64,000 nt of DNA from assembly GCA_900129675.1 (NCBI GenBank), contig FSRD01000001.1:3399501-3463500 (forward strand), written 5' to 3'. Source of the stretch: Bradyrhizobium erythrophlei (GTDB taxonomy: Bacteria; Pseudomonadota; Alphaproteobacteria; Rhizobiales; Xanthobacteraceae). Positions 17,743-27,910 of the stretch are shown one piece after another (the stretch's first letter is position 1; each line of letters begins with the position of its first letter). The notes beneath the pieces are model-generated. The model did not search any database. It was not told where the DNA came from and saw only the letters and a program-made list of their open reading frames with translations. The position numbers and the translations under genes are program-made.

Positions 17743-17938
17743 GCGACCGCCGGGGGTGTTCTGAATTGTTGCTAACTCAGGTTCGAAAATATCTAACATA
17801 TTGATCTTTAATACGAAATCCGTTTCGCCGGGCTGGGTAACATTAACCTTCCATAACGCTGATTAACGAGCCAAACGGCGCCCCTTGCGGCACTCTCTCG
17901 CCGATCCGAAGCCTCGGATAGCTCGTCGAGGAGTGATC

Positions 17939-18526
17939 ATGGAAGTACTTCAAACCACCGCACCAGAGTCTTCCTTTGCAGCCGATCACCAGTTCCACCT
18001 GGTTGCGAACAGCGTGGCCAAGCTGGTTGAAACTGCAAGGCGAGAGTTGGAGCGTGATCAGGAGGCGGCAAAGGCGTCGCTGGTCACGGCATCGCACATC
18101 CTGCAAGCGGAGATCGAACGTTGTTCGGGCGCTAACGGCTCCACAACGGGCGGTCTGGCGGCTTGGCAGATCCTTCGAGTGCGAGCTTACATTGACAGCA
18201 ATCTACACCGCACCATTCACATCCGGGATCTCAGTGCTGTCGCGCGTCGAAGCCCGGCGCACTTCTCACGTAAGTTCAAGCTGGCTGTTGGCGAGTCGCC
18301 ACATGCCTACGTAGTGAGCAGGCGTCTGGAGAGAGCCAGTCACCTGATGATCACCAGTTCGGCATCGCTGAGTGAAATAGCCCTGAGCGTAGGCTTTTCG
18401 GATCAAGCACATCTATGCCGGCTCTTCCGACAGGCCTTTGGTCAAAGTCCGGCCAACTGGCGACGCGAGCGCGAAATCCCCAGCGAAGTCACCTCGAGAA
18501 CCGGAGCGAACGAGAATATCCCATGA
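17939..18526 (+). CDS. AraC-family transcriptional regulator
   Basis: 195 residues. The C-terminal 100 residues are the AraC/XylS double helix-turn-helix: DLSAVARRSPAHFSRKFKLA for the first HTH and SLSEIALSVGFSDQAHLCRL, followed by FRQAFGQSPANWRRE, for the second. The N-terminal 90 residues have no cupin signature and are helical, so the sensing domain is not identifiable. ATG 17939 is favoured by GAGGAGTGATC just upstream. An AT-rich 196-base region before it probably contains the promoter. The last four bases (ATGA) start the next gene, a large STAND regulator, so the two are almost certainly translated together. Confidence 0.85.
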   Translation: MEVLQTTAPESSFAADHQFHLVANSVAKLVETARRELERDQEAAKASLVTASHILQAEIERCSGANGSTTGGLAAWQILRVRAYIDSNLHRTIHIRDLSAVARRSPAHFSRKFKLAVGESPHAYVVSRRLERASHLMITSSASLSEIALSVGFSDQAHLCRLFRQAFGQSPANWRREREIPSEVTSRTGANENIP

Positions 18527-21372
18527 GCGGTCAGCACGGGACAGTCCTGAGCTTCGGCCCTTTCGAACTGTCGATCGGAAACAGACTTCTGACAAATGGC
18601 GCAAGGGTCGTACCGCTTGGTGCGCGCGCCATGGATCTCCTCATCGTCCTGGTGGAGCAAGCAAACAAGGTCGTTGGCAGGAAAACCCTGATCGAGCGCG
18701 TTTGGCCAAAGAGAGGAGTCGAACAGGTCAGCCTCCGCGTCCACATCTCGGCGCTACGCAAGGCTCTCGATCAGAGTGACCCTGGCAGGCGATATATCGC
18801 GAACGTGCCCGGGCGGGGGTACAGCTTCGTCGTACCGGTAACGTCACTTTCCTCGTCGACTTCGGAGGATATCGAACTGTCCTCGAGGTCCCGACTACCT
18901 GCGCGCCTGATGCGGATGCTCGGACGAAGAAACGCGCTGGCCGAGATCCAGATGAAGCTGTCCGAGCAGAAGTTCGTGACGATCGTCGGGCCTGGCGGCA
19001 TCGGCAAGACCACGGTAGCGGTCGCAGTTGCCGATGATATGAGTGCCACTTTCAACGGCCAGGTATATTTCGTCGACCTGAGTGCTCTCGGCGGCGCTTC
19101 CCTCGTCGCGCCAGCAGTGGCCGCTGCACTCGGCGTGTCGGTACAAACAAGTAATGTCGTACCAGCCTTGATCGATCGTTTGCAGGAAAGGCCAACGCTC
19201 ATCATTCTCGACTGTTGCGAACACCTGATCGACGGGGCGTCGGCTGTGGCAGAAGAACTGATTTGCCGTGTTCCGACACTGCATCTGCTCGCGACCAGCC
19301 GGGAGGCGATGCGTGTTGAAGGTGAGCATGTCTATGAACTCTGCGCACTCGCATGCCCTCCGGTAGATCGCGGCTTGTCGGCAAACGACGTCCTGCAATA
19401 TCCCGCCGTCCAACTGCTGGTCAATCGCGTGCGGGCCGTACGAGGTGACTTCGAACTGGTCGATACGGATGCGCCGATTGCCGCGGGAATCTGTCGGCGG
19501 CTTGATGGAATTCCATTGGCAATCGAACTCGCGGCCGGCAGGGTTGACATATTTGGCCTCAGCAAGACCGCAAGCTTGCTCGACGATCGACTAAACCTGT
19601 CATGGATGGGGCGAAGAACGGCTCCGCCGAAGCACCAGACCTTGAACGCCGCGCTGGAGTGGAGCTATGACCTGCTTGGTGAGGCAGAGAAGCGCGTACT
19701 GAGCCGGCTCAGCGTTTTTGCCGGCGGATTTACGTTCGAAGCGGCGGTCGCCGTTGTCGCTGACGAGACGATAGATGAAGCAAATGTCTCGGATTGCGTT
19801 TGGGAGCTCCGTTCGAAGTCGATGATTGCCGCTCAGGGACACGGGGCGAGGCTGCGTTTACTCGACACCACTCATGCCTTTGCTTCACAACGACTTGCCG
19901 AAAGCGCTGAGGAGGGCAGCTGGCGCCGGCGTCACGCCCTCTACTTCTGCGACTTGTTCAAACAAGGCGCTTCAAGGGATATGCCTGAAAGGCTCAGGGC
20001 GCTTGGGGGCGAGGTCGACAATCTCAGAGCCGCTCTGAACTGGACTTTCTCGGTCGAGGGTGACGCGATAGTCGGCGTTGAACTTGCAGCCGCCTCGGCA
20101 AGCACCTGGATGGCAATGGCCCTTCTTACCGAATGCCGGGAGTGGATGACGAAAGCCATCAGTCGAATCGACGATGCGACTGCCGGTTCACGGCAAGAAA
20201 TGATAATTCAATCCGCACTCGCCAGTTGCATGATGTTCACGGATGGTATGACCGAAGAGACGTACGCGAGCTGGGCTAAAACGCGCCTTCTTGCCGAGAG
20301 CCTCAACGACACCGAATGCCAACTCGATTCGCTGCTTGTTCTCTGGGCTCACCAGATACGGCTTCCAAGTTATGCCGAGGCGACCGAATTGGCAGATCGA
20401 TGCGGCGATGTCGCTGACAGGAGCGGCGATCGTGGCGCGATCGCGACGGCCAATTACATGCGCGGCGTAACATACCACCACATTGGGCGAATATTGCAGG
20501 CCGAAGCTCATTTCGAGTTGTCCCTGCATCGTGATGATGAAGCGTGCCGACAATCTCTCATCAGGCGGTTTGGCTACGATCGGAAAGTCGACGCCCTGGG
20601 TGTACTGGCCAACCTGGCCTGGCTCCGGGGCTGTCCTGATCAGGCGCGGCGCCTCAACCTGATGTCGATCGCCGAGGCACGCCAACTCGATCACGCGGTA
20701 CCGCTCTGCGTGGCGCTCGCCTGGGCAAGCTTCAACGCGTACCTGACAAGTCCGGACGATCGCGAGACTGAAGCGCTCGCCAACGAACTAGTCGACCACG
20801 CCGGAAAATACGCTGTAGAGAGCTATCTCGGCTTCGGCCTCAGCATACAGGCTCTCTGCAGAGTCAGGCGGGGCGAGGGCAATGCAGCTTCGACGATACT
20901 CTATCGCGGCCTGGAGAAGCTGTCAGCGGCGCGCTATGGGGTCTTCAATTGGATCCTGCAAGCAGAATTTGCAAGATGTACGGCCGTCGCCGGTCACCCC
21001 AGGCAAGGACTTGCCGTCTTCGAACGAGCGAAGATCGATCTTGACGAGATTCAATGGTACGCTCCGGAATTGCATCGCATCAGGGGTGAACTGGCCCTGG
21101 GCAACGACGAGGGGCTTGCGGTTGGCAGGCAGTATTTTCTCAGTGCGCTCGAACTGTCGGACAGACAAGGGAGCTTGTCGTGGGCGCTCAGGGCCGCGAC
21201 CAGCCTTGCTCTTGCCGAAGAGCCGGCCGGGCGAAAGGAGGCCGCGTGGCGGACCTTGCAAGCCACTCGCGCGAAATTTCGAGAAGGCCTTGAGACCGTC
21301 GATCTACGGTTGGCCAAGCAGGTGTTGAACGGATCATACCGGGCCGATAGCGCCATCAATTCGTTACACTGA
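18523..21372 (+). CDS. Winged-helix/NB-ARC (STAND) ATPase/TPR regulator 1
   Basis: 949 residues. Residues 1-105 are an OmpR/PhoB-type winged helix (FGPFELSIGNRLL ... VSLRVHISALRKAL ... YIANVPGRGYSFV). A STAND ATPase follows: Walker A IVGPGGIGKTTVA near 155, Walker B LIILDCCEHLID near 226, sensor-like LLATSRE, and GIPLAIELAAGR near 329. A winged-helix connector is next (HQTLNAALEWSYDLL near 369), then about 500 residues of helical TPR-like repeats. Such proteins are thought to bind DNA with the N-terminus and use the ATPase/TPR part as a ligand-triggered switch. Start ATG 18523 overlaps the stop of the AraC gene. It is the most divergent of the five copies in this window (DCCEH, no DGQFGNRYI). 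Confidence 0.85.
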   Translation: MSGQHGTVLSFGPFELSIGNRLLTNGARVVPLGARAMDLLIVLVEQANKVVGRKTLIERVWPKRGVEQVSLRVHISALRKALDQSDPGRRYIANVPGRGYSFVVPVTSLSSSTSEDIELSSRSRLPARLMRMLGRRNALAEIQMKLSEQKFVTIVGPGGIGKTTVAVAVADDMSATFNGQVYFVDLSALGGASLVAPAVAAALGVSVQTSNVVPALIDRLQERPTLIILDCCEHLIDGASAVAEELICRVPTLHLLATSREAMRVEGEHVYELCALACPPVDRGLSANDVLQYPAVQLLVNRVRAVRGDFELVDTDAPIAAGICRRLDGIPLAIELAAGRVDIFGLSKTASLLDDRLNLSWMGRRTAPPKHQTLNAALEWSYDLLGEAEKRVLSRLSVFAGGFTFEAAVAVVADETIDEANVSDCVWELRSKSMIAAQGHGARLRLLDTTHAFASQRLAESAEEGSWRRRHALYFCDLFKQGASRDMPERLRALGGEVDNLRAALNWTFSVEGDAIVGVELAAASASTWMAMALLTECREWMTKAISRIDDATAGSRQEMIIQSALASCMMFTDGMTEETYASWAKTRLLAESLNDTECQLDSLLVLWAHQIRLPSYAEATELADRCGDVADRSGDRGAIATANYMRGVTYHHIGRILQAEAHFELSLHRDDEACRQSLIRRFGYDRKVDALGVLANLAWLRGCPDQARRLNLMSIAEARQLDHAVPLCVALAWASFNAYLTSPDDRETEALANELVDHAGKYAVESYLGFGLSIQALCRVRRGEGNAASTILYRGLEKLSAARYGVFNWILQAEFARCTAVAGHPRQGLAVFERAKIDLDEIQWYAPELHRIRGELALGNDEGLAVGRQYFLSALELSDRQGSLSWALRAATSLALAEEPAGRKEAAWRTLQATRAKFREGLETVDLRLAKQVLNGSYRADSAINSLH

Positions 21373-21489
21373 CCGCTTGTTGCTGGAAGAGGTTTCGGCT
21401 AACACTTGAGGAACTGGGGGTGTATTTGCACAAGACCGACGACGAACGGCGCAACGATCGAATCGTCGAGGATCTTGGCGGAATAGCTC

Positions 21490-24402
21490 ATGTCGGTTCA
21501 ACAAATAGGCTCACCGAGTGCAATCCGGCTTCGGTTTGGCCCATTCGAGCTGAATGTCGCCGAGCGCTCTCTCAAGAAGGCGAACCAGGTCGTTCCACTT
21601 GGCGGCAGGGCCTACGACATCCTGATCGCGCTTCTCGAAAACGCCGGCGAGGTTGTCGGGAAAGCCGAACTGATCGCGAGGGCATGGCCTGACGTAACGG
21701 TCGAGGAAGGCAGTCTTCGCGTCCATCTGTCGGCGCTACGCAAGGCATTGGGCGACGGTCAGTTCGGTAACAAGTACATTGCGAGTACACAGGGTCACGG
21801 TTATCGCTTCATCGCGCCGGTCGCTCGACTTCCCGCGGACCGCGACAAGGATAACGCATCTGCAGAATTGTCCAACCTGCCGCCCGCACTGGGCCGCATG
21901 GTCGGCCGCGACGATGTTGTTCTTGAGATTCAAGCCCGGCTGCAGACGGAACGTCTGATTACAATTCTGGGTGCTGGCGGCATGGGCAAAACGACGGTTG
22001 CTCTGTCCGTCGGACACTCGGCGCTGGCGCACTTCTCCGGCGCGGTTTTCTTTGTCGATCTTTCGACCGTTAGAGACAAAGAGCAGGTCATCGGCGCCAT
22101 CGCTTCCGCGGTCGGGCTCAACTCACCATTAGTCGATCCGAAGGAGGCGTTGCTTAATTTTCTGCGCCCTCGCAGGGTGCTTATCCTTCTCGATAGTTGT
22201 GAGCATCTCATCGAGAGCGCCGCGGAGATCGCCGACTATATTTTTCGAAATACCCCCGACATCTACATACTTGCGACCAGCAGGGAGGCTTTGCGCGTCC
22301 CTGGTGAACGCGTACTTTGTCTTTGTCCACTGGATTGCCCGCCAGAGCAGCCGGGGCTGACTGCGTCAGAGGTGCTTGCCTATCCCGCCGCACGGTTGTT
22401 CGCCGAGCGTGTCAGTGTTCGCCGCGGCGACTTTTCGCTCGGTGACGACGAAGCTCCCATGATTGCCGAGATTTGCCGCAAGCTTGACGGTATTGCACTC
22501 GCCATCGAGCTCGCCGCCGGAAGGGCCGCTATCTTTGGCCTCAGGAACACGATGGCAAGACTGGGTTCGCGCCTCGATCTCTTGAAGTTCGGCCGACGAA
22601 CCGCAAATCCACGGCATCAAACGCTCATTGCAACGCTGGACTGGAGCCACGACCATCTTTCGGAGATCGAACGGGTCCTCTTGCGACGTGTCGCCATTTT
22701 CGTAGGGCACTTCACGCTGGAGGCGGCGCTCGCAGTGGCAGAGGAAGTGGGGATAGGCGAGTCCGAGATATCGGGTGCGCTAGGAAATCTCGTCAATAAA
22801 TCTCTGATCGGGGTTTGGACCAGCTCGCGTGGACCGTTCTACCGATTGCTTGATACGACGCGCGCCTACGCTTTGGAGAAGTTGGCCACCAGTGGCGAGC
22901 AAGATTCTATTGCGGAGCGGCACGCGAGTTTCTCGATTCAAATGCTGGAAAGCAACCCGGTCGATCTCTTCGACGTGGAGTTCACGAAAGCTGCAGCTAA
23001 CGCCGTGCGAGACTATCTCGGAAATATCCGTGCCGCGCTTGAATGGAGCTTTGGTCCCAATGGAGACGACCCCACAGCCATAAGATTGGCGGCCGCAGCT
23101 TCGCAGCTACTCCTGGCGATGTCGCTGCTTTTGGAATGCCGAACATGGATGGAGAAGGCGATCGATCGGATGACGCCGGACTGTGATCCTCGGCATCAGG
23201 TGAAGGTTCAGGCAGCGCTTGCTCTGTCGCTCATGTACACCGAAGGAAATAGTGAGAGGGTTCGCGAGGCGTTCCGTACAGCGCTGAATTTTGCGCAGCG
23301 GCACGAAGATACGCGTCTGCATTTGTCTCTCCTTAGCGGAATGTCGATGTATCTTCATTGCATTGTCGACGCGGCAGGAACGTATGAACTCGCGCTTCGC
23401 AGCGAGGCCGTCGCAAGGAAAACGGGAAGTCCAGACGATGCGGCCATCGCTGATTCCATGCTGGGGGCGGCATACTGTCTGCGTTCTGACCAACTGCGGG
23501 CGCAAGAACATCTGAAACGCTCATTACATGGCTTGCCTCACCTCCGACGGTTCAATGCCAGTCAATATTTGTTCGATCTGCGGAGTTCTTCCCTTAGCGC
23601 TCTTACCCATTCACTATTCTTCTCAGGCAATCTCGACCAAGCCGTCCACTATGCCAAAATGAACATTGAGGAGGCCGCAGGGTCAGGGCATCCAATTGGA
23701 TTGTTTCGGGCGCACGCTAACCCGATGCGGCTCTATTTTTGGATCGACGATTTGGAGCAGGTCGAACGCAGTCTTTCAAAGCTCGAGCATACCGCCGAGA
23801 TGCATTCGTTGGCGCCAGCTCGCGCGGTCGCTTTAGGGCTTAGGGGCCGCTACTTGATCCGCGTCGGCCGAATGGCAGATGGCATACAACATCTGCAGGA
23901 GAGTTTGGAGAAACTTGCAATTCACCGGCACGAAATCCTGACGAGCGATTTTGTTTCCGAATTAACGGTTAGCTTGGCGAAGCAAAACGCGCGTTCGGAA
24001 GCGATAGCGCTTATCGATCGATCGATTGCCGCCGTCGTCAAGGCGAATAAGCCTCTTCACCTGCCCGCATTCTTCCTGGCGAAAGGCTCGGCGTTCGCGT
24101 CCGGGGACGTGCCCGAGAGTCTCTTGGCAGAGGAGTTTTTCGCGAAGGCGATGATGCAGGCACGGCAAGAATCAGCGCTGCCTTTCGAATTGCGAGCTGG
24201 ATTGGAACTCGCGCGTATCTGGATCGGGCGCGGCGAAGTGCAGAGAGCCCATGATCTGATCAGTCCCGTCTACAGTCGGTTCTCCGAAGGTCTCACCACA
24301 CCCGATCTCATTTCCGCCAGGCGAATCCTCGAACAGACGAGCGTTCAGGTCCGGCAAACCGGGCGAAGGATCGCGAAATCATCGGGCAGGGCGAAAGCTT
24401 GA
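21490..24402 (+). CDS. Winged-helix/NB-ARC (STAND) ATPase/TPR regulator 2
   Basis: 970 residues, with the same plan as the preceding gene: OmpR-type winged helix (RFGPFELNVAERSL ... GSLRVHLSALRKALGDGQFG), Walker A ILGAGGMGKTTVALSV near 158, Walker B VLILLDSCEHLIE near 232, GIALAIELAAGR, HQTLIATLDWSHDHL, and a long helical TPR-like C-terminal half. The last 40 residues, TTPDLISARRILEQTSVQV and a basic tail, are important because the same tail ends the shortened copy at 27911. It follows regulator 1 by 117 bases on the same strand. No cysteine or metal motif suggests the ligand. A long intact member of the family. Confidence 0.85.
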   Translation: MSVQQIGSPSAIRLRFGPFELNVAERSLKKANQVVPLGGRAYDILIALLENAGEVVGKAELIARAWPDVTVEEGSLRVHLSALRKALGDGQFGNKYIASTQGHGYRFIAPVARLPADRDKDNASAELSNLPPALGRMVGRDDVVLEIQARLQTERLITILGAGGMGKTTVALSVGHSALAHFSGAVFFVDLSTVRDKEQVIGAIASAVGLNSPLVDPKEALLNFLRPRRVLILLDSCEHLIESAAEIADYIFRNTPDIYILATSREALRVPGERVLCLCPLDCPPEQPGLTASEVLAYPAARLFAERVSVRRGDFSLGDDEAPMIAEICRKLDGIALAIELAAGRAAIFGLRNTMARLGSRLDLLKFGRRTANPRHQTLIATLDWSHDHLSEIERVLLRRVAIFVGHFTLEAALAVAEEVGIGESEISGALGNLVNKSLIGVWTSSRGPFYRLLDTTRAYALEKLATSGEQDSIAERHASFSIQMLESNPVDLFDVEFTKAAANAVRDYLGNIRAALEWSFGPNGDDPTAIRLAAAASQLLLAMSLLLECRTWMEKAIDRMTPDCDPRHQVKVQAALALSLMYTEGNSERVREAFRTALNFAQRHEDTRLHLSLLSGMSMYLHCIVDAAGTYELALRSEAVARKTGSPDDAAIADSMLGAAYCLRSDQLRAQEHLKRSLHGLPHLRRFNASQYLFDLRSSSLSALTHSLFFSGNLDQAVHYAKMNIEEAAGSGHPIGLFRAHANPMRLYFWIDDLEQVERSLSKLEHTAEMHSLAPARAVALGLRGRYLIRVGRMADGIQHLQESLEKLAIHRHEILTSDFVSELTVSLAKQNARSEAIALIDRSIAAVVKANKPLHLPAFFLAKGSAFASGDVPESLLAEEFFAKAMMQARQESALPFELRAGLELARIWIGRGEVQRAHDLISPVYSRFSEGLTTPDLISARRILEQTSVQVRQTGRRIAKSSGRAKA

Positions 24403-24526
24403 ACAGGCGGTTGCCCAAATAACAATAGCTGTAACACAAGCCGTTGGCAGGGGAGGAAATGGGTCAGACAGTCTGACGAGGTTCCGAGGTTGGGCACTTG
24501 GCAATGTTGGATCGTGAGGACGGATT

Positions 24527-24889
24527 TTGTCGACCCAGGTGTGCTCTAGCTCTGTGTTGATCAATGGTACTAATAAGAAGCTGAAGTTTGGTCCTTTTGA
24601 GCTTTCGAGCATGGAGAAGGTGCTTCGACACGAGGGTGCGGTTCTTCCCCTCGGGAGGAGGTCGCTCGATATTCTGATCTATCTCGCCGAGCGTCCGGGC
24701 GAGATTGTAGCAGAGAAAGAACTCATGGATCGTGCGTGGTCGGGCGCAGCTATTGGGGAGGCGAGGCTGCGGGTCCGCGTGGCGGCCATTCGCAAGGCGC
24801 CTGGTGAGCGTCAATTCGGCAGCAGATATATCTCGAACATCGAGGGAGGGGCCTACTCGTTCGTCGGCTCTGTCGTCTGTATCGAATAG
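24527..24889 (+). pseudogene. Isolated winged-helix domain, remnant of a STAND regulator
   Basis: 120 residues at most, corresponding only to the OmpR-type winged helix of its neighbours (KLKFGPFELSSMEKVLRHEG ... LRVRVAAIRKAPGERQFGSR ... GGAYSFVGSVV). It stops where the linker to the ATPase should begin. There is no ATG: reading could start at TTG 24527 or, by alignment with the paralogues, at GTG 24554. Conserved positions have drifted (KALGDGQFGNRYI has become KAPGERQFGSRYI), which suggests a decaying fragment. A functional DNA-binding-only competitor of the larger paralogues cannot be excluded. It faces the LuxR gene, with 15 bases between the two stops. Confidence 0.6.
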
Positions 24890-24904
24890 TACCTAGGTTC
24901 AGCT

Positions 24905-27673
24905 TCACCGCGTGGTGACAAGGCCCAGGGTCTGCGCGCGCGATACCGCCTGCGCACGCCTCTCGACACCCAACTTGTTGAAAACATTCTTGATGTGCGA
25001 CTTCACGGTCTCAGGACCAATATAAAGATTTCGAGCGATTTCCTTGTTCGACAATCCTTCCGCGATCAGCGTGAGAATGTCAGTCTCGCGAGGACTCAAT
25101 GCGCTGAGAATCCGCCCACCTGAGGTCGGCACCGAACGATCTTGTCCTGCTCGCTGCAGACCTGCCACGAGCCGATCGACATAGGGGACCAGATCCGTTT
25201 TGACGTTCCCGCTCTCCTGGGTCGTCCGGAGAAGCTCGGAAATAATTGGCCCCTCGTCCAAAACGGTCTGATAAAGACCGGCTGCAGCACACGCGGCAAG
25301 CACGCGGCGAAAATGGCCCACCGCCTCCGCGACTTTGCCCGCGCTGAGCTGAACTGCCGACAGACGGATCGCAATGCTGATCAGGAACTGACGATGCTGC
25401 ATTGCTTCGGCTTGGCGTTGTAGCTGTCGCAGGATTGAAATGGCTTCGTCGGGACGAGCTTGCTGCCCCAACATATGAGCGCGCGCCAACTTGTGGTACC
25501 ACTCGATTTCCGACCAGGCGCAAGGCCTTGGCGCCGGGTACTTCCGGGCAAGGCGTTCCAAGCGATCGACGCACGCGGCGGCTTCATCCAGTCGGCCATC
25601 GTTCAGGTAGAGTCGCGCTTGCTCCGCTATCGCGCCGGCCGAGAGCCTTCCCCAGTCTCGCGTGACGCCCTGATTTTCAGCTCGCTCCAGGAGCGTGCGG
25701 GCTCGCTCGAGGTTCATTCGGGCAGTTGCGACCCGGGCGATCACGAAATAGGCGCTCCACACGCAATCGAGCATTGTCCCAGAGCTGATCAGCGGTACGC
25801 GATCGATCACCCAGGCCTCCGCCTCATCGAGATGACCCTGTTCGTATCTAATTCGCGCGGTCAGACTTGCCGGCAAGGCCGCTGCAATCGAATTCGGCCC
25901 GACATTTTGCTCGGCGATCCGCAAGCCCTCGCGGTAGTGCCCATCTGCCGCCGCGAGACGTATCTGCCGCTCCTCTGCAAGCCCGTTCAGGCAGTGTCGA
26001 TACACCGAGGCAAATACGTTCCTGCGATCCTCCTCGACTGAATAGGGAATCCATGGCGTCGCATGGAATTGCTTGAGGTTGCCCGCCTTCATATGGCTGA
26101 AGCGAACGACGTTTGACGCAACGTTTGCAGTCCAGGGGTCGGACGAACTGTTCACGCAATCCTGTGCCAGAGGCAGCGCTCTTTCGCTGTCATCCTTCAA
26201 AGCGATAGCAACAGAGCGGATCGCCTGGCATTCGTGCGGCAAGTCGCTTTCTGGCAGACCCATTGCAGCGATATCGCCCTCTATGTCAGTTGCGAGCTTC
26301 AGCGCTTCGTCAAAACGTAGGGCGAGTGACAGCCCCCAGGCGATCGCCAATCGGACCTCGCACTGACCTCGCATGAGTTCATCGGGAAACTGGCGCTGCC
26401 ATTCAAGCAAGGTGAAGAGATCACCTCTCTTTATCAAAGCCATTGCGCAATTCTTGATCCAGCTGATCGCACGATCAGAAGCACCGGCTGCGATCGCGTG
26501 CTGAACCGCCTCAGTCCACAATTCGCGGGAGGCATACCAGAGAGCGGCACGTCCGTGCAGCTCAGGAACTTCAACGCCGCGGTCCGCGTTCAGCCTCTGT
26601 CTCAAATATTCGGCGAGCAGCGTGTGATAACGAAACCAGACTCCGTCATTATCAAGCGGCGTGAGCAGCATTTGGCGCTGAGCCAGCGATGCCAGGATTG
26701 TGCGGCTCGAGCTCGAACCGGTTACGGCTTCGCATAAAGGACCGGAGAGCCGATCAAGGATGGCCGTTCGCAGCATGAAGTCGACCAATTCGACCGGAAG
26801 CCCATCGAGCATCTCCGCCAAATAGGCGGCAACTGGGCGCTGCGAACCCGAGAGATTGTGTACATACTCTTTCAGGCCGGACCCGGATTGCGAACCCATG
26901 GATGAGATAATTCGAAGGGCGGCGGGCCACCCTTCAGTCTTGCGTTGCAATAGCTGGACGTCGGCGAGCTCTAGGGCGCCAGGCTTGACGCTGTCCAGAA
27001 AGGCTTGTGTCTCCTGCATATCGAATCGCAAGGCTACGGAATCAATCTCGATCAGCTGATTCTGGGCTCGCAAGTTCGCCAGTGGCAGGGGAGGTTCGGT
27101 TCGCGTCGTAAGCACCACATGGCAGTGGGAGGGCACGTGCTTCAGAAAATACGCGACCGTTTGATGGATACGAGGAGAGCGGAGCCAGTGATAGTCTTCG
27201 AGAAACAGGTAAACATCATCTTCCATCTCTGCCAGATCGTTGATCAGGCTCGACAGGATCGCTGTCGGGTCGATCAGGTTGTTCTCGAGGATCAGCCCAA
27301 TCGCTGCGGCGCCAACGTCCGGACAGGCATGGTGCAGGGCCTGGGATACGTAAAACAGAAACCGCGTGGCCTCGTCGTCGTCTGAATCGATGGTCAGCCA
27401 CCCGACGCAATTGCCGCCTTGCTCGAGTTTCTCGGCCCAGGCGGCTGCCAGTGAGCTCTTGCCGAATCCCGCGGGCGCCTTGATGACGCCAAGTCGCTTA
27501 GCCGGGAGTTCGGACAAGATGGAGAGGAGCCGGGGACGTGCGACCAACCCCCGGAATCGTGCCGACACGATCTTGGTCGCCAGAAATGGCACCGGTCCTC
27601 CGCCGGGCAAGGGGCCAGTTCCATATGCAAGATAGCTCGGGCGCGGCTGGATCAAAGGGCTCCCCCTATCCAC
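24905..27673 (-). CDS. MalT-type LuxR-family regulator (AAA/STAND-TPR-LuxR HTH)
   Basis: 922 residues from GTG 27673, chosen because GGGGGGAGG stands 6 bases upstream. The frame is open to 27802, but the extra residues lack family features. Order: Walker A IKAPAGFGKSSLAAAWAEKL (near residue 55), Walker B VYLFLEDYHWL, arginine-rich sensor VVLTTRTEPPLPLANLRAQN, a long helical TPR-type region, and a C-terminal LuxR helix-turn-helix (LSPRETDILTLIAEGLSNKE ... VKSHIKNVFNKLGVERRAQA). MalT-type proteins oligomerise on an inducer with ATP and activate transcription. The inducer is unknown. It is transcribed divergently from the STAND gene at 27911 and convergently with the winged-helix fragment at 24527. 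Confidence 0.88.
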   Translation of the reverse strand: MDRGSPLIQPRPSYLAYGTGPLPGGGPVPFLATKIVSARFRGLVARPRLLSILSELPAKRLGVIKAPAGFGKSSLAAAWAEKLEQGGNCVGWLTIDSDDDEATRFLFYVSQALHHACPDVGAAAIGLILENNLIDPTAILSSLINDLAEMEDDVYLFLEDYHWLRSPRIHQTVAYFLKHVPSHCHVVLTTRTEPPLPLANLRAQNQLIEIDSVALRFDMQETQAFLDSVKPGALELADVQLLQRKTEGWPAALRIISSMGSQSGSGLKEYVHNLSGSQRPVAAYLAEMLDGLPVELVDFMLRTAILDRLSGPLCEAVTGSSSSRTILASLAQRQMLLTPLDNDGVWFRYHTLLAEYLRQRLNADRGVEVPELHGRAALWYASRELWTEAVQHAIAAGASDRAISWIKNCAMALIKRGDLFTLLEWQRQFPDELMRGQCEVRLAIAWGLSLALRFDEALKLATDIEGDIAAMGLPESDLPHECQAIRSVAIALKDDSERALPLAQDCVNSSSDPWTANVASNVVRFSHMKAGNLKQFHATPWIPYSVEEDRRNVFASVYRHCLNGLAEERQIRLAAADGHYREGLRIAEQNVGPNSIAAALPASLTARIRYEQGHLDEAEAWVIDRVPLISSGTMLDCVWSAYFVIARVATARMNLERARTLLERAENQGVTRDWGRLSAGAIAEQARLYLNDGRLDEAAACVDRLERLARKYPAPRPCAWSEIEWYHKLARAHMLGQQARPDEAISILRQLQRQAEAMQHRQFLISIAIRLSAVQLSAGKVAEAVGHFRRVLAACAAAGLYQTVLDEGPIISELLRTTQESGNVKTDLVPYVDRLVAGLQRAGQDRSVPTSGGRILSALSPRETDILTLIAEGLSNKEIARNLYIGPETVKSHIKNVFNKLGVERRAQAVSRAQTLGLVTTR

Positions 27674-27910
27674 GTCAGTCCTCCCCCCATTCGGGGGATG
27701 CAAACAATGGTGAAAGTGTACGATCTCTGTTAGCGAGAGGGAAGCCCTGGGCATCGTCGGCTGTAAGCATGCCGGTCGCCGCGTGCTGATCCCTTTGAGC
27801 AAGGCTGTGCGCAGAGAGCCGCAGCAAGCAAACGTCGATCAGGGACGCGCTTGGGTTTTGCGCTGTGATTGAGCAACCCGGAAAGGCGCACCAAGTTCGT
27901 GTTGCGAACC

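Noticed and set aside
17844..17858. TTAACCTTCCATAAC upstream of the AraC gene as a CtrA box
   Set aside because: The second half is TAAC, not TTAA; only a half-site match, unlike the two perfect boxes near ftsZ.
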